From the NCBI GenBank assembly GCA_022572185.1, contig JACZWL010000020.1, positions 1-50,977 of the forward strand: a stretch of DNA of 50,977 bases, written 5' to 3'. Within the stretch, counting starts at the first letter, position 1; every line of letters starts with the position of its first letter. The DNA is from Pseudomonadota bacterium (lineage in GTDB: Bacteria > Pseudomonadota > Gammaproteobacteria > Steroidobacterales > Woeseiaceae). A model generated the notes under the pieces. The model searched no databases. It was not told the origin of the DNA and saw nothing but the letters and a program-made list of their open reading frames with translations. Of the stretch, positions 33,576 through 40,679 are shown piece after piece. Made by a program: the position numbers and the translations under genes.

Positions 33576-34790
33576 ATGACTGACAAGATCGTAATCGTGG
33601 GCGCGGGGCATGCCGCCGGGCAGGTCGTCGCGACACTCAGGCTGAAGAAATTTGACGGCAGCATTTGCCTGATCGGAGAGGAAGCTTATCTTCCTTATCA
33701 GCGTCCACCATTATCAAAGAAATACCTGGCGGGCGAACTACCGGCCGAACGTCTGCACTTCAAAGCTCCTAACTTCTACGATGAGCCGAATATCGAAGTT
33801 CACCTCAATACGACGATTGACAGGATCGATCGCGCGGCGAAGGTTGTTCAGTCAAATGATGGCCTCGAGTTCCCTTACGATAAACTCGTGATATCACTCG
33901 GCGCACATGCGCGGCACATTGATTTGCCAGGCATTGAACTTGCCGGCGTTCATTACCTTCGCACAATTCCCGATGTCGACAGGATTCGGGAGGAGTTTGG
34001 GCCGAGCCGCCGGCTCGTCATTGTCGGCGCAGGTTATATCGGCCTGGAAGTGGCCGCCGTTGCCGCGCAGCTTGGTCTCGATGTCACTGTCGTGGAGATG
34101 CTGGACCGGGTCATGAGTCGCGTGGTATCAGCGCAGGTATCGGAGTTCTATCAGCACGAGCATGCCGACCATGGCGTAAAGCTGCTTTTGTCTACCGGCA
34201 TCAAGGGTTTTGCGGGAGACGGCCATGTGGCTGCAGTCGATCTTGCCGACGGCACGAAGATTCCGGCCGACCTGGTTGTCATCGGGATTGGCGTCGTGCC
34301 GAATACCAGGCTGGCCGCCGATGCGGGGCTCGAGGTAAGTAACGGCATCCTCGTTAATGACCGTTGCAATACTTCCGACCCGGATATTTACGCCGTTGGA
34401 GACTGTACCTGCCACCCTAATGACTTGCTTGGCCGGCAGATAAGACTGGAGTCCGTTCACAATGCGCTGGAACAGGCAAAAACGGCAGCTGCAAATATTT
34501 GCGGCGAAGATCAGCGTTACGCGCAGGTACCGTGGTTCTGGTCAGACCAATACGATTTGAAACTGCAAATCGCAGGCCTGTCTCAGGACTATGATCAGAC
34601 AATTATTCGAGGCGACCCTGCTGAGCGTTCTTTCTCCTGCCTGTATCTCAACGACGGCAAATTAATCGCAGTGGACGCGATCAACCGGCCAAAGGATTTC
34701 ATGCAGTCGAAAAAACTGATCGCGGACCACGCGGTCATTGATCCGGCATTGCTTGCGGATTCAGACCTTGAGTTAAAGGATATGGTGTAA
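33576..34790 (+). CDS. FAD-dependent ferredoxin reductase (oxygenase-type)
   Basis: The 404-residue flavoprotein passes electrons from NAD(P)H to a ferredoxin, as in ring-hydroxylating or P450 systems. Visible are the FAD motif VGAGHAAGQ (7-15), the YQRPPLSKKYLAGE segment characteristic of rubredoxin/ferredoxin reductases of this family, the NAD motif IVGAGYIGLEVAAVAA, the G-D motif in IYAVGDCTCHPND and the C-terminal VPWFWSDQYDLKLQIAG. No ferredoxin or oxygenase lies nearby, so its partner is elsewhere. Probably co-transcribed with the SDR. Confidence 0.92.
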   Translation: MTDKIVIVGAGHAAGQVVATLRLKKFDGSICLIGEEAYLPYQRPPLSKKYLAGELPAERLHFKAPNFYDEPNIEVHLNTTIDRIDRAAKVVQSNDGLEFPYDKLVISLGAHARHIDLPGIELAGVHYLRTIPDVDRIREEFGPSRRLVIVGAGYIGLEVAAVAAQLGLDVTVVEMLDRVMSRVVSAQVSEFYQHEHADHGVKLLLSTGIKGFAGDGHVAAVDLADGTKIPADLVVIGIGVVPNTRLAADAGLEVSNGILVNDRCNTSDPDIYAVGDCTCHPNDLLGRQIRLESVHNALEQAKTAAANICGEDQRYAQVPWFWSDQYDLKLQIAGLSQDYDQTIIRGDPAERSFSCLYLNDGKLIAVDAINRPKDFMQSKKLIADHAVIDPALLADSDLELKDMV

Positions 34791-34807
34791 ATGGATAATG
34801 TAGGCGG

Positions 34808-34909
34808 GTCTTGTAGAAGGGTCTTGTAGGAGGGGCTTGTAGGAGGGGCTTCAGCCCCGATCAGACCAGCCCCCCTCCTACAAGACCCCCTACAGACCTC
34901 CTACAAGCC
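34808..34909. repeat. REP-like array of 13-base units in opposite orientations
   Basis: Three direct 13-base units (GTCTTGTAGAAGG 34808, GTCTTGTAGGAGG 34821, GGCTTGTAGGAGG 34834) lead into GGCTTCAGCCCCGA, and two inverted units (CCTCCTACAAGAC 34874-34886, CCTCCTACAAGCC 34897-34909) follow. The GTAGGAGGGGCTTCAGCCCC core resembles the well-known Pseudomonas-type REP class. The array lies between two convergent genes. Confidence 0.85.
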
Positions 34910-34913
34910 GGTC

Positions 34914-35603
34914 CTACGGTAGTGCTTCTTGACGGGGTAGCGCGATCGTCAGCTTGCCGGTCATGGCCACGGGTCCCGTGATGGCCGAATAGGCGCGTGC
35001 GGCAATTGATTCAACTGCCTCGCCTTCAGTGTCCGCGAAATCACCGGCGCCTCCCGTGACCCTGGCTATACCAAGTGCGCCAGGCCCTGTGCTCGTGATC
35101 CCGTACCAGGAACCCCGCCAGCTGTCTCCCCCACTCAAGCGCGCTGGTACCACGATATCGTGCAGGTAAGGCCAAAAGTTTTCAGTCTGATCCACAAAGA
35201 ACGTGCCATGTTCCGGCGAGTAAATGTGCCAGACGCTATCGACCACTACTTCAGCATTAATCAACCTGGTTTTCTCGGAATCGGAGGAAAATTTCACGCC
35301 AAGCCCGGCGGGCTGTCCGCGACTGTCATTGAGAATGGTGACCAGCGCTCGTGTCATCTTGACAGTGGGCTCCCATAACTGGAGGACCTTGGCTGGATGA
35401 GGTTGCATATGGGACTCGCCGTCATTCGTAAACACGATTGAATCACTCGCAAGCAGAGAGTAAGAGAAATCAACAAGATCAAGTTCCGAGACGGCAAGTG
35501 GCGACACGCTCTGGTTTCCGACAAACGGGTTGTAATAAAGGAGCAGCACAAACGCAACAGCGCCGGTCACCATACCCACCAGCAACGTAATCACGTATTT
35601 CAT
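34914..35603 (-). CDS. Hypothetical membrane-anchored protein, second of a pair
   Basis: The 229-residue protein has one N-terminal hydrophobic segment (YVITLLVGMVTGAVAFVLLLYY), so it is a periplasmic protein with a signal anchor. The rest is beta-rich: VDFSYSLLASDSIVF, KMTRALVTILND, and a WHIYSPEHGTFFVDQ segment that resembles WVVHLPARGSMFMTM of the neighbour. Its ATG overlaps the upstream stop by four bases (ATGA). No family recognised. Paralogy with the gene at 35600 is my inference. It ends one base beyond the REP array. Confidence 0.7.
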   Translation of the reverse strand: MKYVITLLVGMVTGAVAFVLLLYYNPFVGNQSVSPLAVSELDLVDFSYSLLASDSIVFTNDGESHMQPHPAKVLQLWEPTVKMTRALVTILNDSRGQPAGLGVKFSSDSEKTRLINAEVVVDSVWHIYSPEHGTFFVDQTENFWPYLHDIVVPARLSGGDSWRGSWYGITSTGPGALGIARVTGGAGDFADTEGEAVESIAARAYSAITGPVAMTGKLTIALPRQEALP

Positions 35604-36175
35604 TCCAGCTCATCCGGTAAACCAACAAGGGCCGTTACCAATTCGATTCGTCCCACGTTGTCAGAATCCGAATCATCGGCTTCATTTACAAATCGTTCGA
35701 TGACGGTTCCGTTCAGGGTTAAGAACTCACGCGTGCCTGCTCTGAGCTTCCCTTCCCGGTAACCATCCGCCGATGGTTTCGCGGCCATCGTCATGAACAT
35801 TGAACCCCGGGCCGGCAGATGCACGACCCATTCGACGAACGACCCGTGCTGCTCCGACCAGCCGGACATACGGCTCGCGGCGCCGATCACAACATCGTTT
35901 TCATTGCGAACTTTGAAGAGCTCAGTCTGCATGTTCGCCAGAAAGTCATGCTCGGGCCACTCAAGTGCCAACGGCGTCAATTCGGTCGAACCGGTCACGC
36001 CAGCCATGATCCTGTCTCCAGGCAGCCTGATATGAAACGACTCCGAGTTGCCGCCGTTTGGTCGAACCGTGATCAACGAAGGTTCGCGGTGCTGATCCAC
36101 AACTGGATAGATATAGACGAGTGCCGCCGCCGCAGCGATGCCCATTACGATTCCGAGATAAAAGATCTTAAGCAA
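35600..36175 (-). CDS. Hypothetical membrane-anchored protein, first of a pair
   Basis: The 191-residue protein begins with a membrane helix (KIFYLGIVMGIAAAAALVYIYPVV) and otherwise lies in the periplasm. I place the start at TTG 36175 because AGGA stands seven bases upstream and the start then lines up with that of the neighbouring gene; the frame is open to a TTG at 36226 without a ribosome site. Segments: SFHIRLPGDRIMAGVTGS, WPEHDFLANMQTELFKVRNENDVV, SFVEWVVHLPARGSMFMTM. Family unknown. It follows gshA by 122 bases on the same strand, so it may share a transcript. Confidence 0.65.
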   Translation of the reverse strand: MLKIFYLGIVMGIAAAAALVYIYPVVDQHREPSLITVRPNGGNSESFHIRLPGDRIMAGVTGSTELTPLALEWPEHDFLANMQTELFKVRNENDVVIGAASRMSGWSEQHGSFVEWVVHLPARGSMFMTMAAKPSADGYREGKLRAGTREFLTLNGTVIERFVNEADDSDSDNVGRIELVTALVGLPDELE

Positions 36176-36297
36176 GTCTTGTTCCTGGCTACCCTGATTC
36201 GCGCCGGCGCACCGGGCGCCTGACAACGCTGAGTTTAGTTAATTTGACCGGCAGGCACACCATCCGGAGAGTGATTTGTGACTCAGCGCACAATCCC

Positions 36298-37869
36298 CTA
36301 TTCGAGAGCGAACCACCGTTCAAGATATTCTTCAAGGCCGATGGCATCGGACGCTTCGATCTCGCGCTGCCGGCGTATCGAGTCTGCCGCTTCACCGGCA
36401 AATTCTTCCTGTCGCTCCACTGGTAGTGGCACCAGGTCGGCGAAGTATTGTTTATGTCCCTGAGCGCATGCCAATGCAAATTCGAAGAAACTTGTATCTG
36501 CGCCCCTCAATTCGGCGAGCAACCGGGCCGACGGAGTCAGTTCAGAATCGGACACGAGTTGCAACTGAGCTTCGACGGCATTCACGTAAACGTCTTTCTC
36601 GTCTCCTTGATCAATCAGTTCCGCGACCGACCTGACATCCCGAAGTATTTCCATCGCCCAATCAAATAGTGAGACGCTTTTTCCATTTCGCAGCAGCCCG
36701 ATCGCCGGATCGCGACCTCTCTTCGCCGTTGCCAAGTGGTTTTGTACAGTTTCGTCCTTACTCTCTTTCCCAAACGGCGGACTTTCCTTCAGCAGGCAGT
36801 ATATAAGGAATGCCTCCATGAAACGCATAACATTTTGATTGATACCGACCGGATCGAAAATGTTGATGTCCAGTGATCTAATCTCGACATATTCGATACC
36901 ACCTCGCGTCAGTGCAGCAGTTGGTCGTTCGCCGGAAAAAGCCACACGCTTGGGACGAATTGGACTGTAATATTCGTTTTCGATCTGTAGCTGGTTCACG
37001 CTGAGCTGCCTGTATTCGCCGTCCTCCTTGAGTCCGATTGCCTGAAACAGGGGTTCTGGTGTCATCATGGCTTTATCGAGATCACCGATGTACTCGTTAA
37101 GATTATTCAATGATATGTCGAGTCGGGCCTGAGTACGGTTGCTGTAGCCCAGGTCGCTCATGCGAAGAGAAGTCCCGAATGGCTCGTAGAGAGTCTCACC
37201 GTTCAGGCTCTCCATGTCGGGCCCCGCGCCCTCGCCAAACGACTTGCAGATGGCTGGAGACGCACCGAAAAGGTAGAGCACAAGCCAGCCAAAGCGTTGG
37301 AAGTTTCGAACGAGTCCGAGATAGGCGTCCGACCGGAACTCATCCTCGGCACTGCGACTTTGTTCCATCTCCTTATATATTGGCCAGAATGTCGTCGGCA
37401 GGGAATAGTTAAAGTGAACACCGGCGATGGTCTGCATAGTCCTGCCGTACCGGTAACCGAGACCGTTCCGATAAATGGTCTTCATTCGGCCGACGTTTGA
37501 CTCGCCATAGTATGCGAGCGGTATTTCCCGCTCTTCCGGGACACGGCAAGGCATACTCGTGGCCCAGAGGAGTTCATCGCCCATTGCGTCGTAGCTGAAC
37601 TGGTGTATGTCGCACAGGAAGCGCAGCGCTTCCCAGGTACTCGAAAACGACGGCGTAATGAACTCGAGCAACGCCTCTGAAAAGTCGGTGGTGATAAAGC
37701 GGTTGGTCAGCGCCGAGCCGAGAGATTCCGGATGCGGACGAGCGGACAAGTAGCCGTCCGGTTGAACACGCAGGGATTCTTTTTCGATACCTATCAAGCC
37801 GCCCCCCATGACATCGGATGGACTCGCCGCCGCCAGTTTGTTCATGCGTTGTTCGAATGTCTTGGACAA
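36298..37869 (-). CDS. gshA: Glutamate-cysteine ligase, proteobacterial type
   Basis: First step of glutathione synthesis: ATP-dependent joining of glutamate and cysteine. The 523-residue enzyme shows GIEKESLRV (E. coli-type GxExExLR), ALTNRFITTDFSEALLEFITP, SMPCRVPEEREIPLAYYGESN, FNYSLP and YVEIRSLDINIFDPVGI. The length matches the 518-residue E. coli protein. The start is placed at TTG 37869 with GGAG eight bases before it; a GTG at 37896 also opens the frame without a good ribosome site, and ATG 37845 would be slightly short. Confidence 0.93.
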   Translation of the reverse strand: MSKTFEQRMNKLAAASPSDVMGGGLIGIEKESLRVQPDGYLSARPHPESLGSALTNRFITTDFSEALLEFITPSFSSTWEALRFLCDIHQFSYDAMGDELLWATSMPCRVPEEREIPLAYYGESNVGRMKTIYRNGLGYRYGRTMQTIAGVHFNYSLPTTFWPIYKEMEQSRSAEDEFRSDAYLGLVRNFQRFGWLVLYLFGASPAICKSFGEGAGPDMESLNGETLYEPFGTSLRMSDLGYSNRTQARLDISLNNLNEYIGDLDKAMMTPEPLFQAIGLKEDGEYRQLSVNQLQIENEYYSPIRPKRVAFSGERPTAALTRGGIEYVEIRSLDINIFDPVGINQNVMRFMEAFLIYCLLKESPPFGKESKDETVQNHLATAKRGRDPAIGLLRNGKSVSLFDWAMEILRDVRSVAELIDQGDEKDVYVNAVEAQLQLVSDSELTPSARLLAELRGADTSFFEFALACAQGHKQYFADLVPLPVERQEEFAGEAADSIRRQREIEASDAIGLEEYLERWFALE

Positions 37870-38073
37870 AAGGACGATCTCCGACCAGTCTTGCACCCTT
37901 GTGGTCCAACTAGATCATATTGATGGACTCAGCCTTCATACAACATGCGAGCTGGCGGCAAGCCTTTTCCCGGACTATATCAGCCAAATGCTCAGCTTGT
38001 GAGCCGACAGTCAGACTTTTAGTTTAGTATAAGGAGTCAGCTTCCGCTCCCAGGATGAACTGAAGGAATATCG

Positions 38074-38451
38074 ATGCAGACCACGGCAAAGCTCTCAATA
38101 TCACTGGTGCTGACTGCCACAGCGCTGTTAGCGAGTGATCCCGCTCATGCGCTGCGCTGCGGTAGCCTACTCGTGAAAGATGGAATGCACGAAAGCGAGG
38201 TCATAGCGATTTGCGGGCAACCGGTTTCCGAACGCCGCCTTGGATATGTGCTCCGATCTCACATTGATCGAACCCATGGTTTGTCAAAGACCCGGTATTA
38301 CGGATATGGCGGTTTTTACCGTGAAGTATTAGTGACCGAGCTCGTATTCAACTTCGGGCCCAGAAAGCTGATGCGCAAGATGAGATTCGAAGGAGGGATA
38401 CTCACCTCGATTGAAACCATTGGTTATGGTTACCGTAAGAAACGCAATTGA
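38074..38451 (+). CDS. DUF2845 secreted protein
   Basis: The 125-residue protein has a signal peptide (LSISLVLTATALLASDPAHA) and then the DUF2845 pattern: RCGSLLVKDGMHESEVIAICGQPVSERR with the two conserved cysteines, a central tyrosine-rich TRYYGYGG, and LVFNFGPRKLMRKMRFEGGILTSI. Periplasmic; function unknown. AAGGA lies seven bases before the ATG and a TAGTATAAG -10-like stretch about 40 bases upstream. A gap of 87 bases to bactofilin on the same strand. Confidence 0.85.
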   Translation: MQTTAKLSISLVLTATALLASDPAHALRCGSLLVKDGMHESEVIAICGQPVSERRLGYVLRSHIDRTHGLSKTRYYGYGGFYREVLVTELVFNFGPRKLMRKMRFEGGILTSIETIGYGYRKKRN

Positions 38452-38538
38452 TCGAATGCCGACCATTTCACAAATTCGCTGAATTGATCGTACTATGATT
38501 GCCTGAGGCCTTCGCAAACACCCGGAGTTGGAAATCCA

Positions 38539-38946
38539 ATGAGCGAATCAAAATTTCGTCGTCTTCTTGACAAGACAGCCGGACCGGCGACCCTTATCAA
38601 TGAAGGCTGTAAGATTACGGGCGTTGTCTCCGCCAACGGTGATTTTCTGGTTAGTGGCGAGATCGATGGCGAGTGCCACGTGACCGGCTCGCTTACGGTC
38701 TTGCGGAGCGGCCTCTGGAAGGGAACGATCAAGGCGACAAGCGTCATAGTCGCCGGAACGGTGGAAGGAGATATCATCGCCAGCGGCCGCGTGGAAATAA
38801 GCGATACGGCCAGAATCACCGGGACAGTCACCGCGGAAGCCATCGCCGTAGCTGAAGGCGCTATCGTTCAGGGAAAAATGAAAACGACGAGCAGGATCGA
38901 CCCAGTCGAATTTATCGAGAAACGGAAGGCCGAAAAATCCGGATAA
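38539..38946 (+). CDS. Bactofilin family cytoskeletal protein
   Basis: The 135-residue polymer-forming protein has a short N-terminal tail, then a right-handed beta-helix domain (TLINEGCKITGVVSANGDFLVSGEIDGECHVTGSLTVLRSGLWKGTIKATSVIVAGTVEGDIIASGRVEISDTARITGTVTAEAI given here in parts: TLINEGCKITGVVSANG, DFLVSGEIDGECHVTG, VIVAGTVEGDIIASG) with regular six-residue G-x-(I/V) rungs, ending in a basic tail. It forms filaments in the cytoplasm, linked to cell shape, septum or surface structures. Its neighbour is the receiver-OmpA-like fusion protein. Confidence 0.92.
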   Translation: MSESKFRRLLDKTAGPATLINEGCKITGVVSANGDFLVSGEIDGECHVTGSLTVLRSGLWKGTIKATSVIVAGTVEGDIIASGRVEISDTARITGTVTAEAIAVAEGAIVQGKMKTTSRIDPVEFIEKRKAEKSG

Positions 38947-39016
38947 GCGGTTCCGGCTGCGCCTGGCCCGAATATTTCGACAGTCTGCTGCGCTCCGCCG
39001 TGTTGAAGTACTCGGG

Positions 39017-40342
39017 CTAACGGTCGGCAGGATTGATGCTTATCTCAACCCTGTTATTCTGAGCCGCGATTTCGTTCCAGAAATCCGCGGTAATGTCAGG
39101 CGTAACAATCGGATAGGGAATCAGGGGCTCGTCATTACCGCGTGAGAATATGCTGACCTGTATCGCTCCGCCTGTTTCCGCGCCGACGGTGTTCGCGAAG
39201 TTCGCAAATGCAACCGACTGCCGTAATCCCATCTCGTGTGCAGCGACGGATTCAAAGCCGATCTGCTGGCAGTGTTCCACAACACGGTTCGACGGTGCCA
39301 AATCGTAGCCATCGGTACCACCACCAACCATACAGAAGTTGCCGACATGTGTTTCGACAACAATTCGACCCGAAAAACCCATGTCGAGCAGGTGCTGCAC
39401 CAGACCCTCGAGCAGCGACAACCTTGTATCGCCGAGTGGAAGCTCACCGAATGAATAACGTCCGGACTGATTAACACTCCATTCCACGGCGGCAATCGCC
39501 GTCGAACCTGCGGAGCCGAATGATCCCTCGTATTCATTCCGGCGCTGTTCCGCTTCGTTCGCACCGTCGGCCTCTATCGACTGTTGCTGCGCAAGAGCAT
39601 TTAACAAATACACGTTCTGTTGTTGCACTTCCTGCCAACTCTGTTCCCGCTGCCAATACAACCAGCCAAAAACGATTATGACAACGATCAGCACTGACAC
39701 GACGGCGACAAAGCGGCCTGGTAGTGGTTCTGGCGAGTCAGCTGACATTCCGGGTTCTTCACTTGCGCCAGGTGCACGAATCTCGTCTGCAACGCGGGCA
39801 GCGATCGCCTCGTAGCTATCTAGCAGGTCTCTTCGCAGGATCGCGCGCTGCTGGTCGAACAGATCCTTGATCAGTTCGCGCAAATCCTGATCGAACTTTT
39901 CGAGAGCCGGATAATCACCGCTTGTTTCAGTCTCATCCGCTTTCTCGCGCCGCTCTATGCGCTCGGCTTCATCACCGATGACCCGAAGTGATTCCAGCAC
40001 TTTGGAAACTTCGACAGGTTCGACCTGTTTCGGCAAGACACCGACCGCGCCGAGTGCGCGTGCCTGCCCGACGTACACCTCGCCTTTTTGCGACGTGTAC
40101 ATCATGATTGGTATCGTCGCCGTCTCGGGATTGTTCTTGATTGCGGTGACGGCCTGAAAGCCGTCCATCCCGGGCATCAGATGATCCATGAAAATCACGT
40201 CCGGCCGGTGTGCTTTCAGATAGTCCAGGGCGGATTCGGCGGACTCTGCGGTATCGACATCGAGCTCGTGCGCCTCAAGCATCCGCTTCAGCACGACCCT
40301 TGCGGTTTTTGAGTCATCGACAATGAGCGCAGTCTTATTCAA
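39017..40342 (-). CDS. Response-regulator receiver fused via a membrane helix to an OmpA-like domain
   Basis: The 441-residue protein starts at TTG 40342 (AAGGA seven bases upstream). Residues 1-120 are a receiver domain with acidic pair D9-D10, phosphoacceptor D53 (VIFMDHLMPGMDG), T/S at 83 and K105. A charged helical linker (about 125-205) precedes one membrane helix, about 211-230 (FVAVVSVLIVVIIVFGWLYW). The periplasmic part has a coiled-coil stretch rich in Q and E and a C-terminal OmpA-like region: GRIVVETHVGNF, YDLAPSNRVVEHCQQIG, and NNRVEISI near the end, resembling divergent peptidoglycan-binding OmpA/MotB domains. A receiver in the cytoplasm joined to a cell-wall domain is an unusual layout. 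Regulator input or cell-wall anchoring of signalling are inferences. Confidence 0.75.
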   Translation of the reverse strand: MNKTALIVDDSKTARVVLKRMLEAHELDVDTAESAESALDYLKAHRPDVIFMDHLMPGMDGFQAVTAIKNNPETATIPIMMYTSQKGEVYVGQARALGAVGVLPKQVEPVEVSKVLESLRVIGDEAERIERREKADETETSGDYPALEKFDQDLRELIKDLFDQQRAILRRDLLDSYEAIAARVADEIRAPGASEEPGMSADSPEPLPGRFVAVVSVLIVVIIVFGWLYWQREQSWQEVQQQNVYLLNALAQQQSIEADGANEAEQRRNEYEGSFGSAGSTAIAAVEWSVNQSGRYSFGELPLGDTRLSLLEGLVQHLLDMGFSGRIVVETHVGNFCMVGGGTDGYDLAPSNRVVEHCQQIGFESVAAHEMGLRQSVAFANFANTVGAETGGAIQVSIFSRGNDEPLIPYPIVTPDITADFWNEIAAQNNRVEISINPADR

Positions 40343-40679
40343 TGGATTTCCTTCCTGAAAGCCCATTAAAGCCCAAACCAGCTGCAAATCCTTTGAATTA
40401 TGTCACCAAATACGCAGAATCCGGAACTGACGCCGACAGTTTACCCACAATGATCGCTGGCTGATACGGCGTGGTTGGCTATATAAAGCGCTCATTTCGA
40501 TACAAAAATGGCAAGAGTGGTAAGCTTAGGCCTGCGCCGCGGAATCCTGAGATTCCAGCGGCTGGGGGGCCGACCAGGAGCAATGCGGAATCGGTCCCGA
40601 TAATAAGAAAAGTGACCGGCGGTTCTGACAAGACAGCAAAAGACTGAATCTGTCTCAGCCGACAGAGTCGAATAAAAAG
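40343..40679. other. 337-base divergent intergenic region
   Basis: Spacer between the receiver-OmpA-like gene and the GGDEF/EAL gene. A weak promoter-like pair TTGGCT (40475-40480) and GATACA (40499-40504) with 18-base spacing points toward the GGDEF/EAL gene, and a small GGAATC-CTGA-GATTCC hairpin lies near 40541. No riboswitch or further gene could be seen. Confidence 0.4.

Noticed and set aside
34808-34909. CRISPR-like repeat at 34.8 kb
   Set aside because: Units of 13 bases adjoin directly without spacers and occur in both orientations; this is a REP-like array, not a CRISPR.
40388-40679. c-di-GMP riboswitch before the GGDEF/EAL gene
   Set aside because: The conserved GEMM-type core bases and paired stems could not be found.
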